Positions 16,437-24,477 of a stretch of DNA of 64,000 bases are shown here, piece by piece. Origin of the DNA: Pseudooceanicola algae (GTDB lineage: Bacteria > Pseudomonadota > Alphaproteobacteria > Rhodobacterales > Rhodobacteraceae); assembly GCF_003590145.2 (NCBI RefSeq), contig NZ_CP060436.1, positions 2,609,001 through 2,673,000 on the forward strand, given 5' to 3'. Made by a program: the position numbers and the translations under genes. The notes under the pieces were generated by a model. The model was not told the origin of the DNA, did not search any database, and was given only the letters and a program-made list of their open reading frames with translations. Numbering within the stretch: the stretch's first letter is position 1; the number at the start of each line of letters is the position of its first letter.

Positions 16437-18329
16437 CTAGAAATTGCCGCGAATGCCGACATAGAACGCCCTGTCGCTTTGCCCATAGCCGCGCACGGTC
16501 TGGTATTCCTCGTCCAGCAGGTTGACGATGCGCAGGTAGATCTCTCTGTCCTTTGCAATATCGTAACCAAGCGTCACGTCCACAAGCGTGTAGTCCGGCA
16601 ACGGCGTACCGCTGTCCAGGTGATCCGACACCCGGCGCACGACCAGCCCGCCGCGCAGTTGCGGCGTCAGGTCCGCCGCCAGCCGCAGCGCCAGTTCATT
16701 GCGCGGCACCCGGTCAAGGCGCGCGCCAGAGGCATCTTCGGCATCGGTGTAGGTATAGCTGGTATCAAGGCGCAGCGTCTCGCTCAGCCGCCAGCCCCCC
16801 GACAGTTCAACCCCCTGCATGGTGCTTTCGCCTTCCACCTGGGTATAGCCGCTGCCGACCCAGTCGATCAGGTTGGTTATCTCCATCCGGAACAGCGTCG
16901 CCTTGACGAAACCGCTTTCGCCCAGCCGTTTTTCCACGCCCAGGTCGTAGCTTTTCGAGGTTTCGGGCTGCAGGTCGCTGTTGCCGTACCAGGGATCGTA
17001 GAGTTCATAAAGCGACGGGGTGCGGAACCCGGTGCCCGCCGAAGCCCGCAGGGTCACGTCGGACCGGGGACGCCAGGCTGCCGCCAGCCGGCCAGTGGTT
17101 TCGCCGCCAAAGACCGAATGATCGTCGTGCCGGACCGAGGCCACCAGGTCGAAGGTTTCGCTCGGGGCCCATTGGCCTTCGGCGTAGGCGCCCAGCTGGT
17201 CGGTTTCGGCCACGAAGGTATCGCCGTCATAGGTTTCCCGCGTCGCATCCGCACCGAAGGCCAGGGTGAAGGCATTGCTGAGATCCATCGAGGCCGCATA
17301 GGCCAGCGACTTGCGGATGCCGAGGTTGGGGTAATAGGAGGCGCCCCAGGTATTGGTGCCCCGGCTTTCCCGGTCGATCCGGTAATACTGCGCCGAGATT
17401 TCCTGTTCCAGGATCGCCCCGTCGAACCGCAGGAAGCCGCGCAACCCGTAAGAGGTCGCCTTGGTCACCTCGTCCGGGCTGCCGTCGACCGGGCCGCTGG
17501 TGTATTCGTCGTATTCCGTCTCGGTCTTCTGCCAGAAGGCCGCGCCGCCGAAGGTCAGCGCATCGGTCAGGTCATATTCGCCGGTCAGGTTCAGCCGCGT
17601 GCCTTCATGCCCGTCGGCTTCGGTATTGCCGTCGTTCTCGTCCGCCGAGGAATAGCCGTCTGTTTCGATATGCGACAGGGACAGCGCATAGGTGCCACGC
17701 GTGCCCATGTAGCTTTGATTGAGAGACAACTGCCGGGTGTTGTAGCTGCCATATTCCAGCGCGTAGCTCTGGCTCAGGCCCGGTTCGGTGGCCCGGTTGG
17801 TGCTGATCGAGATCACGCCGGCAATCGCTTCGGAGCCATACAGCGCCGATTGCGCGCCCTTCAGCACCTCGACCCGCGAAATATCGGCGGTGGTCAGCGA
17901 GCCGAAGTTGAACGAGATCTGCGCCGCCGAGGGGTCGTTCACGTCGATCCCGTCGACATAGACGCCGAAATAGGCCCCGCCCGCGCCGCGGATGCGCAGG
18001 GTGGTGGCATTGCCGATGCCCCCGGCGGTGGTCAGGCTGAGCCCCGGCAGCGTGGCCAGGTAATCGACAAGGCGGATGTCGCCGGCTTGTTCAAGGTCGT
18101 CCTGCGAGACGATCTCGACGGTGGCGCCGCTGCGGGCGGTCTCGGTTTCGCCGCGGTTGGCGGTGACCGTGATCGGGGCCAGCGGGGTGACCTCCTGCGC
18201 GGCGGCGGGCACGGCCAGAAGGCAGGCCAGAACCGGAAGCGTGGCCGCTACAGGCCGCCGCGATGCAACAGCAAAAACCGGGATGAATCGAGGGCAGCCG
18301 GGCAGGGCTGCCGGGAAATGTCGTGTCAT
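16437..18329 (-). CDS. btuB: TonB-dependent vitamin B12 receptor BtuB
   Basis: A 630-residue outer-membrane receptor. After a signal peptide ending LLAVPAAAQ comes a TonB-box-like segment ITVTANR, a plug domain (LVDYLATLPGLSLTTAGG, IRGAGGAYFGVYVDG, RVEVLKGAQSALYGSEAIAG) and a 22-strand barrel ending in the aromatic GNF typical of BamA substrates. It brings B12 and other corrinoids across the outer membrane using TonB energy. ATG 18329 is preceded by AAGGATAGCT, a good ribosome site, which lies right after a small hairpin (see separate entry). It is the first gene behind the cobalamin riboswitch. Confidence 0.94.
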   Translation of the reverse strand: MTRHFPAALPGCPRFIPVFAVASRRPVAATLPVLACLLAVPAAAQEVTPLAPITVTANRGETETARSGATVEIVSQDDLEQAGDIRLVDYLATLPGLSLTTAGGIGNATTLRIRGAGGAYFGVYVDGIDVNDPSAAQISFNFGSLTTADISRVEVLKGAQSALYGSEAIAGVISISTNRATEPGLSQSYALEYGSYNTRQLSLNQSYMGTRGTYALSLSHIETDGYSSADENDGNTEADGHEGTRLNLTGEYDLTDALTFGGAAFWQKTETEYDEYTSGPVDGSPDEVTKATSYGLRGFLRFDGAILEQEISAQYYRIDRESRGTNTWGASYYPNLGIRKSLAYAASMDLSNAFTLAFGADATRETYDGDTFVAETDQLGAYAEGQWAPSETFDLVASVRHDDHSVFGGETTGRLAAAWRPRSDVTLRASAGTGFRTPSLYELYDPWYGNSDLQPETSKSYDLGVEKRLGESGFVKATLFRMEITNLIDWVGSGYTQVEGESTMQGVELSGGWRLSETLRLDTSYTYTDAEDASGARLDRVPRNELALRLAADLTPQLRGGLVVRRVSDHLDSGTPLPDYTLVDVTLGYDIAKDREIYLRIVNLLDEEYQTVRGYGQSDRAFYVGIRGNF

Positions 18330-18341
18330 AGCTATCCTTCC

Positions 18342-18361
18342 CGCGCCCACAAACAGGCGCG
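18342..18361 (-). promoter_or_regulatory. Hairpin next to the btuB ribosome site
   Basis: CGCGCC-TGTTTGTG-GGCGCG gives a perfect 6-bp stem, directly followed by GGAAGGATAGCT and the btuB ATG. It is well placed to be part of the riboswitch expression platform, acting on translation start rather than on termination. There is no run of T after it. Confidence 0.5.
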
Positions 18362-18467
18362 ACAGTCACAGGAAGCCCGGCGGGTAATCCCCGGCCGGAC
18401 GGTTGGCTGTCACCACGACGGAAGGTCCGTTGCCCCTGACGCTCCCCGCGCCCGGAACGGGTGATCG

Positions 18468-18648
18468 GCTTCGGCAGGTCTCCTGACTTGCGGGTCGATG
18501 CTTGGCCGGGTCTTCCCACCACGCAGGGGTCTGCGGGCAGTGACATTGTCCGGCTTCGCTCTCCGCCTACAGTTGCGGGGGCAGTCGCGGAATTGGGGTT
18601 CCCCCCTTACCGCGTTCCCTATTCACCGGGCTGAGCCCGGACCGAAGC
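18468..18648 (-). promoter_or_regulatory. Cobalamin riboswitch
   Basis: The leader of btuB contains the B12 box AAGTCAGGAGACCTGCC (18473-18489), the 5' conserved segment GGTGAATAGGGAA (about 18614-18627), and the central ACTGCCCCCGCAACTGT and GTCACTGCCC segments. The ends pair as GCTTCGGT with GCCGAAGC, closing P1 at 18641-18648 and 18468-18475. These are the defining parts of an adenosylcobalamin-sensing riboswitch. It should lower expression of btuBFCD-cbiZ when cobalamin is sufficient. Confidence 0.95.
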
Positions 18649-18927
18649 GCACCGAGGATTAGTGGAGTTCCGCACCGGAGGCAAGCCATGCGGCAGGTCG
18701 CGACGCAGGCCCCCCGCAGGTCGGGCCATTCGGCCACAGTCCCCATCGCAGTCCCGCCACCCCCCGAAACAGACCCAAACCGGCCGGGCTGCGCCGCGAC
18801 GTCGCCATTCTGTTGCCCGACGTCGGCGCGACGCGGGATCGACCCCGGCCAGATGGGCTGCGGCAATTGCGCACCTGACCTTCGAGGGGGCTTTGCCTCT
18901 TCGGGGTGGGGCGGGTAGAAGGGCGCC
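18649..18927. other. Divergent intergenic region, cobalamin and copper operons
   Basis: About 280 bases between the riboswitch and the first copper-related gene. Promoters for both directions must lie here, but I see no convincing -35/-10 pair or copper-responsive operator. No gene is supported in it. Confidence 0.5.
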
Positions 18928-19305
18928 ATGATCCGCGCCCTGCCCCTTCGCCTGATCCGCATCGTCCCGGCCCCGGTCGTGACGATGATGCTCGCATTGG
19001 TGGTGGCGCTGGCGGGCTTTGCCTCGGCCCGGCAGATGGCGCCCGATCCCGCAATGCTGGTCTGGGAACAGACCGCCTATGTGCTGGGCGTCCCGGTCGA
19101 TGACATCTGCGGCGACGCCGCTCATGACCACGCCAGTCACTGCCCCTTCTGTCACCTGCTGCCCGAAGCCCCCGAAGTCGGGCATATGGGCCGCGCAGGG
19201 ATCTGTGCGCGCGACATGGGGCTTGCCCCGCTGGGTGACCTGACCATCGCGCCATCGGCGCGGCGCGCGCATCGGTTGGCCCGTGCACCTCCGGCGCTGG
19301 CCTGA
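18928..19305 (+). CDS. DUF2946-like small membrane-anchored protein
   Basis: A 125-residue protein with one N-terminal hydrophobic segment (about 17-35) followed by a periplasmic part containing CGDAAHDHASHCPFCHLLP, a His/Cys cluster that could bind copper. This layout matches DUF2946-type proteins, which are commonly found next to copper genes. It precedes the YcnI-PCuAC fusion and SCO1 genes on the same strand, so it probably belongs to a copper-delivery operon. AAGGG lies a few bases before the ATG. Its exact role is not known. Confidence 0.8.
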   Translation: MIRALPLRLIRIVPAPVVTMMLALVVALAGFASARQMAPDPAMLVWEQTAYVLGVPVDDICGDAAHDHASHCPFCHLLPEAPEVGHMGRAGICARDMGLAPLGDLTIAPSARRAHRLARAPPALA

Positions 19306-19392
19306 AACCACCGAACCGTTTTCAGAACAGATGCCGCGGCCAAAGGGCCGCATCGGCGCCGGGTCAGACCCGCGCCGCACCGGAGAGACAAG

Positions 19393-20373
19393 ATGAAACC
19401 CCAATTCACCCTTCTGCCGCTTATCGGCCTGCTTGGCATGGCCAGCGGAGCCTCGGCCCACTCCACGCTGGAACAGAAGACCGCCACGATCGGCGCCTGG
19501 ACCAAGATCACCCTGCGCGTGCCCCATGGCTGCGACGGCCAGGCGACCGAGACGGTCCGCATCACCCTGCCCGAAGGCTTCTATGCCGCCAAGCCGATGC
19601 CCAAGGCCGGCTGGGATCTTGAGGTCGTGACCGGCCCCTACGCGACACCATATGACAACCACGGCACCGAGATGACCGAGGGTCTGCGCGAAGTCAGCTG
19701 GTCCGGCGGCAATCTGGAAGACGGCTGGTACGACGAATTCACCGTGGCCGGGTCCTTCGGGCCGGATCTTGCAACGGGAGATGTCCTGTATTTCCCCGCC
19801 CTGCAGGAATGCGCCGATGGCACCGCCGACTGGACCGACACCTCGGGCGCGGCCGGTGTGGCCAACCCCGCCCCCAAGCTGACGCTGATCGCCGGGGACA
19901 TGGTCCAGGGACATGACCACGGCGCCATGGCGGGCGGCGATCACGCCATGGGCAACACGGTAGAGGCCGGGGACCTGACCCTGTCGGGCGGCTTTGCCCG
20001 CGCCACCCTGCCCAATGCGCCCGTCGGCGGCGGCTTCCTGACGATCGAGAACACCGGCGCCGAGGCCGACCGCCTTCTGTCGGTCGAGATGCCCCTGGCC
20101 GGGCACAGCGAGATCCACGAGATGGTCATGCAGGGCGATGTCATGCAGATGGGCCCACTGCCCGACGGGCTGGAAATCCCCGCCGGTGAAACCGTCAGCC
20201 TGAAACCCGGCAGCTTTCACCTGATGTTCATGGACCTCACCGGCCCGCTGACCGAAGGCGATACCGTCACCGCCACCCTGACCTTCGAAAAGGCCGGGAC
20301 CGTTGAACTGCCGCTGGAAATCCGCAAGATCAACGCCGGGGCGGCACATTCCCACAGCGGCCATACGGAGTAA
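19393..20373 (+). CDS. YcnI (DUF1775)-PCuAC fusion copper-binding protein
   Basis: A 326-residue periplasmic protein with signal peptide ending ASGASAHS; the histidine right after cleavage is the known copper ligand of YcnI domains. Residues about 22-180 form the DUF1775/YcnI domain. A His-rich linker (GHDHGAMAGGDHAM) leads to a C-terminal PCuAC domain (about 190-315) with H..M at HEMVMQGDVMQM and the later SFHLMFMDL, the H(M)x10Mx21HxM copper site. The tail ends in HSHSGH. PCuAC chaperones hand Cu(I) to the CuA centre of cytochrome oxidase with SCO1, the next gene. GGAGAG precedes the ATG. Confidence 0.93.
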   Translation: MKPQFTLLPLIGLLGMASGASAHSTLEQKTATIGAWTKITLRVPHGCDGQATETVRITLPEGFYAAKPMPKAGWDLEVVTGPYATPYDNHGTEMTEGLREVSWSGGNLEDGWYDEFTVAGSFGPDLATGDVLYFPALQECADGTADWTDTSGAAGVANPAPKLTLIAGDMVQGHDHGAMAGGDHAMGNTVEAGDLTLSGGFARATLPNAPVGGGFLTIENTGAEADRLLSVEMPLAGHSEIHEMVMQGDVMQMGPLPDGLEIPAGETVSLKPGSFHLMFMDLTGPLTEGDTVTATLTFEKAGTVELPLEIRKINAGAAHSHSGHTE

Positions 20374-20377
20374 CACA

Positions 20378-20980
20378 ATGCAATTGAGCACCCGGAAAAT
20401 CATCATGATCGCCTCCTGGGCCCTGGCCCTGCTGGCGGTGCTTGCCCTGCTCTGGGTCCGGGTGATCGAACCCCGGATCACCCGCGATGTCGCGGGTGAA
20501 CTGGGCCACGGCGATTACACCCTGGTCGCCGCCGATGGCACCACCTTTACCGAAGACAGCCTGAAGGGAGCGCCAACGGCGATCTTCTTCGGCTTCACCC
20601 ATTGCCCCGAGGTCTGCCCGACCACCCTGGGCGATATCGCCACCTGGCAGGAGGAACTGATCGGCGCGGGCGAAGAGCCCCTGCGCACGGCCTTCATCAC
20701 CGTCGATCCCGAACGCGACACGCCGGAACTGATCGACGAATATGTCTCCTGGGCGCCGGGCCTGACCGGTTTCAGCGGCAGCCGCGAAGAAGTCGACAAG
20801 GCGATCCGGTCCTTCCGGATCTACGCCAGCCAGGTCCCGCTGGAGAATGGCGACTACACCATGAGCCATTCGACCTCGATCCTGCTGTTCGACAGCAATG
20901 GCGACTACTACGGCGTGATCGGCTACCAGGAGGAATACGAGCGCGTCATGGACAAGATCCACAGCCTGCGCGCCTCCTGA
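20378..20980 (+). CDS. SCO1/SenC copper chaperone
   Basis: A 200-residue protein anchored by an N-terminal membrane helix (about 8-27) with a thioredoxin-like periplasmic domain. The copper ligands are the CxxxC of FGFTHCPEVCPTTL and the histidine of MSHSTSILL. SCO1 proteins insert copper into cytochrome c oxidase or reduce its CuA cysteines. ATG 20378 lies 4 bases after the stop of the YcnI-PCuAC gene, with GGAG 7 bases upstream; an in-frame earlier start would overlap that gene. A strong terminator follows. Confidence 0.94.
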   Translation: MQLSTRKIIMIASWALALLAVLALLWVRVIEPRITRDVAGELGHGDYTLVAADGTTFTEDSLKGAPTAIFFGFTHCPEVCPTTLGDIATWQEELIGAGEEPLRTAFITVDPERDTPELIDEYVSWAPGLTGFSGSREEVDKAIRSFRIYASQVPLENGDYTMSHSTSILLFDSNGDYYGVIGYQEEYERVMDKIHSLRAS

Positions 20981-21031
20981 CCGGCGACTACGCGCGCCAA
21001 CTGAACCGGCCGCCAGGCCCCGGAAAACATA

Positions 21032-21063
21032 AAAGGCCCGCCTCCGTTGGGATGCGGGCCTTT
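21032..21063 (+). terminator. Rho-independent terminator after the SCO1 gene
   Basis: AAAGGCCCGC ... GCGGGCCTTT form a perfect 10-bp stem with a 12-base loop, 51 bases after the stop. The flanking A and T runs allow function in both directions. Confidence 0.9.
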
Positions 21064-21489
21064 CTGCATCCCGAGGGTGCCGCGTCACGGGGCCAAGGTC
21101 CCAGTTGACGATTTACAGCCCTGAGAGGTCTCCTTGCGTAAAGATACGTCCGATATTTGAGGGCACGGTCATGAAGAAGTAACTTGCAGCACAACTTTTC
21201 GGCACGTTCTGACTTGTCTTCAGGGGCGGCGGCAGCGCGATTTTCGCGGCCGGGACCCCGGTCTCGGGATCGGGTTCGTCGGGGTGGCGCTGGCCTGGAA
21301 TTACTTCGGCGAAGACGATCCCGCGCCGCTGATGAGCGATGCGATCCTGCCTGAAACCAATGGCACCATCGGCCCGGGGCCGGGCACCTGAACGACGCAA
21401 TTTCCGATACATGGGCCGGCGGCCCGGCCGATTGACTTGTTCGCCCGCCTGCCCGACCTTGGCGCAATCTTAAAGAAGGAACCGCGCCA
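21064..21489. other. Gene-poor gap with a possible gene remnant
   Basis: About 425 bases with no full gene. It includes a short frame (next entry) that reads like the end of a protein but has no start. The remainder shows nothing I can name. Confidence 0.5.
21206..21391 (+). pseudogene. Possible remnant: C-terminal coding fragment
   Basis: In this frame the last 45 codons have GC-rich third positions and read like protein: GLGIGFVGVALAWNYFGEDD, then PLMSDAILPETNG and a stop. Upstream the frame has no start codon and becomes unlike protein, while a MKK start with an early stop lies in another frame at 21170-21181. It may be the decayed end of a small membrane or lipoprotein gene. I cannot name the family. 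Confidence 0.25.
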
Positions 21490-22443
21490 ATGGCTGAAAC
21501 CGATTTCCCCCTGATCGACCTCGGGGCGTTCCTTGCCGCAGACGCCCCGACGCGTGCCCGCATCGGGGCCGAGGTCGACCGCGCCTGCCGCGAAACCGGG
21601 TTCCTGGCGGTCACCAATCACGGTGTACCCGACACCGCGATCCGGGGCATCTGGACCTGCCTTCAGGCCTTCTTCGATCAGGGCGTCGCGGAAAAGCAGG
21701 CACTGGCCCCGGCGCCGGGCGCGCCCTATGGCTATCTCGGTCCCGGCACGGAAGCGCTGGCAAAATCGCGCGGCGAGGACACGCCCCCCGACCTGAAGGA
21801 AAGCTTCAACGGCGGGCCGCTGACGATCCCACCCGGCGAAACCGACCCCGATGCGCTGGCCTTCTGCTATGCGCCCACCCCCTGGCCCGCCGCGCCAGAA
21901 GGGTTCCGCGCCGCCTGGGAAGCCTATTACTCCGAGATGGAGCAGCTCGCCGCGCGGATCATGCAGGTCTTTGCCGTGGCGCTGGACCTGCCCGAAGACC
22001 ACTTTGCCGGGGTCATCGACCAGCCGATTTCGGCGCTGCGGGCCCTGAATTATCCGGGTCAGGACAGGCCGCCGCAGGCTGGCCAACTGCGCGCCGGGGC
22101 ACATACCGACTACGGATCGCTGACTATCCTGCTGCCCGAACCCGGCTCACGCGGGCTCGAGATCCTGACGCCGCAACAGGTCTGGCGCCCGGTCCCGCCG
22201 GTCGAAGGGGCCTTCGTGATCAATATCGGCGACCTGATGACGCTCTGGACCGGGGGGCAATGGGTTTCGACCCTGCACCGCGTGGTGACCCCGCCGGAAC
22301 AGGCCCGGCAGCGGCGTATGTCGCTGGCCTTCTTCCACCAGCCGAACTGGCACGCAGAAATCCGTCCCCTGGCCGGGGATGGCGCGGAAACGGCGGTGTC
22401 GGGCCCCTACCTGATGGGCAAGTTCGCTGCCGCGAACAGCTGA
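21490..22443 (+). CDS. 2-oxoglutarate/Fe(II)-dependent oxygenase, IPNS-like
   Basis: A 317-residue protein of the isopenicillin-N-synthase-like family. The N-terminal DIOX_N domain starts FPLIDLGAFLAAD and carries ETGFLAVTNHGV. The C-terminal jelly roll has the iron ligands of AHTDYGSLTIL (H, D) and TLHRVV (H), and the 2-oxoglutarate-binding R.S in RRMSLAFFHQP. The natural substrate is not predictable; many bacterial members are annotated only as oxidoreductases. AAGGAA lies 9 bases before the ATG. It converges on the cyanase remnant gene. Confidence 0.92.
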   Translation: MAETDFPLIDLGAFLAADAPTRARIGAEVDRACRETGFLAVTNHGVPDTAIRGIWTCLQAFFDQGVAEKQALAPAPGAPYGYLGPGTEALAKSRGEDTPPDLKESFNGGPLTIPPGETDPDALAFCYAPTPWPAAPEGFRAAWEAYYSEMEQLAARIMQVFAVALDLPEDHFAGVIDQPISALRALNYPGQDRPPQAGQLRAGAHTDYGSLTILLPEPGSRGLEILTPQQVWRPVPPVEGAFVINIGDLMTLWTGGQWVSTLHRVVTPPEQARQRRMSLAFFHQPNWHAEIRPLAGDGAETAVSGPYLMGKFAAANS

Positions 22444-22467
22444 CAGGCGGCCGGGACTTGAAAGCCC

Positions 22468-22668
22468 TTACCAGGAATTGAAGGCCAGATACTTGCCCGA
22501 CATTGTCACCTGCACCCGGTCGCCCTTGGGGCTGGGCACGCGGGTGACCGACATGCCGATTGCCTCGGCAATCCCCGCCCGGGTCAGGCCCGCCGCCCGT
22601 TTGGAGGCGATGATCAGCGCGGTGACGTCTTCCTTTTCCAGCAAGGTGATCTCGGCAAGGTCCTTCAT
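22468..22668 (-). pseudogene. Internally deleted cyanase (cynS remnant)
   Basis: A 66-residue in-frame product. Its first about 40 residues match the helical N-terminus of cyanase (LASKRAAGLT-like helix and AEAIGMS) and its last 26 match the extreme C-terminus (PSPKGDRVQVTMSGKYLAF, compare PNPKGDRVKLTMSGKFLPY in bacterial cyanases). About 80 residues between them are missing, including the catalytic Arg, Glu and Ser. The join falls directly after GMS and keeps the frame. The product cannot decompose cyanate. It lies 22 bases after the PP2C-kinase gene, in the same operon as an FNT channel, a setting where intact cynS is often found. Confidence 0.85.
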
Positions 22669-22690
22669 GGGTCGTCTCCCTGTTTGGTGG

Positions 22691-24415
22691 TCATTGCGAA
22701 GCGAGTTGGATCGCCAGGATCAGGCAAAGTATCGCCAGCACCGCAGACAGCCCCTGCCAGAAACGCAAAGGATGGCGTTCGATCAGCGGCCGGTGTGCCT
22801 GTGCGGTCCAGCCGGCGCCGGGGCGGGCGAGGTCGGCACAGAATTCAGACAGCGCATCGTAGCGGCGCAGGGGATCGGGATGCAGCGCACGGCGCAACGC
22901 CAAGTCGATCCAGTCGGGCACGCTGCTGTCGTCATCCCGCGCCGGGCGATAGCGCAGGCGGCGCTGATCGGCGCGGCTGGTGACCCGGGACGCCTGCGCG
23001 CCGTAGGGCAGCCGACCGGTCAACATTTCATAGGCGATGACGCCAAGCGCGAACTGGTCCGACCGCCAGCTGACCACATCGCCGCTCAGGTATTCGGGGG
23101 CGGTATATTGCAGTGTGCCGGGCATCTCGCCCAGAGTGCCGGGCGCGGCCTCTTCCACCCCTGCAACGGTGGCAGAGCCGAGGTCGATGATCTTCACCAG
23201 CCCCTCGCGGTCGATCATGATGTTCTCGGGGCGGATGTCCTGATGGATCATCTGGCGGCGATGCAGCGCGCGCAGCCCGGCGGCGATCTGCCCCAGCAGG
23301 TCGCGCACGACGCCAAGCGAGGGGGCCGGCGTGTCGGTCATCCACTGCCGCAGGGTCTGGCCGTCGACATATTCCGTGACCACGTAAAGCGACGAGCGCG
23401 GCGCGGTGCGCTCCGGCACCGCCAGCACATGCGGCGAGGTCACCCGGCGGGCGATCCATTCCTCCAGAACGAAACGGCGCCGGGTCTCGGCATCGGCGGC
23501 AAGCTCGCCCGCCGGGATCTTCAGGGCAAAACGGCGCCCGTCGGCATCGCTGGCAAGAAAGACATGGCTGCGGTCGCTGGCGTGGATCTGGCGCAGGACC
23601 CGGTAGCCGTCGATCTGCCCGCCGGGCTGCGGCAACGGCGGCACCGGCAGGCGCGCCTCCTCTGGCACGAGCGGCGCGTCCTCGGGCGGCAGCGCATCGA
23701 CACGCAAGACCTGCACCGTTACATTGTCGGGGCTGCCATTGGCCAGCGCCCGCGCCAGCAGGTCCGCAGCCGCATCATCGGGCGGGGCGGCAAGGGCGGC
23801 GGTGATCTCGGCCTGTGTCAGGTAATCATGCACGCCGTCGCTGCTGAGCACAAAGATATCGCCGGGTTCCAGCGCGATCCGGCGATAGTCGATTTCGACA
23901 TGCGCGGCACTGCCAATGGCCCGCGACAGGTAGATTTCGCCCGAAGCAAGCCGGGTCTGGTGATCTTCGGTCAGCACTTCGATCGCGCCGCCGCGCAGCA
24001 AGGTCACGCGGCTGTCCCCCACATGCAGCACATGGGCCTCGCGCCCCTTCAGGATCAGCACCGACAGGGTGCAGACCCGCCCCCGGTCGATATCGTCAAG
24101 GTCGCTGTTCTGCCCGAACAGCCAGGCATTGGTCGCCGCGATCACCCGGCAGGCAGCCACCCGCGCGGTCCAGGCGTCGGGCGTGGCGTAGTAATCGCCG
24201 AGCAGGCTCTTGACGGTGGTCTCGGCGGCCTCGGCGCTGACGGCGCTGGAACTGATGCCATCGGCCAGCGCCAGGGTGATGCCCTTCAGGTCCAGTTCGG
24301 CCCCAGTAGGGATCATCGCCCCGTGGAAGTCCTGATTTACCGCCTTGCGCCCGGCATCGGACCCCTGGCCAAGCGTCACCGCAAACCGTTGGCGAATATC
24401 AGCATCCTTGAGCAT
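22691..24415 (-). CDS. PP2C phosphatase - Ser/Thr kinase fusion, membrane-anchored
   Basis: A 574-residue bifunctional protein. Residues 1-240 are a PP2C phosphatase with metal-binding aspartates in LADGIS (D52), SSDGVHD (D193) and GSPDNVTV (D230). Residues about 268-530 are a protein kinase: K299 in FALKIPAG, HQDIRPENIM (catalytic D393, with HQD for HRD), IIDLGSA (DLG for DFG) and TAPE. A final helix (about 549-572) anchors it to the membrane. Fusions of this type are found beside nitrate/nitrite transport genes and probably regulate transport or nitrogen enzymes by phosphorylation. It lies between the FNT channel and the cyanase remnant. Confidence 0.93.
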   Translation of the reverse strand: MLKDADIRQRFAVTLGQGSDAGRKAVNQDFHGAMIPTGAELDLKGITLALADGISSSAVSAEAAETTVKSLLGDYYATPDAWTARVAACRVIAATNAWLFGQNSDLDDIDRGRVCTLSVLILKGREAHVLHVGDSRVTLLRGGAIEVLTEDHQTRLASGEIYLSRAIGSAAHVEIDYRRIALEPGDIFVLSSDGVHDYLTQAEITAALAAPPDDAAADLLARALANGSPDNVTVQVLRVDALPPEDAPLVPEEARLPVPPLPQPGGQIDGYRVLRQIHASDRSHVFLASDADGRRFALKIPAGELAADAETRRRFVLEEWIARRVTSPHVLAVPERTAPRSSLYVVTEYVDGQTLRQWMTDTPAPSLGVVRDLLGQIAAGLRALHRRQMIHQDIRPENIMIDREGLVKIIDLGSATVAGVEEAAPGTLGEMPGTLQYTAPEYLSGDVVSWRSDQFALGVIAYEMLTGRLPYGAQASRVTSRADQRRLRYRPARDDDSSVPDWIDLALRRALHPDPLRRYDALSEFCADLARPGAGWTAQAHRPLIERHPLRFWQGLSAVLAILCLILAIQLASQ

Positions 24416-24477
24416 GTTGGAAACTCGTTCCTTGGTCAGATGGGGCCCCGCCGCGACGGGACCCCGTGGATCGGGCC

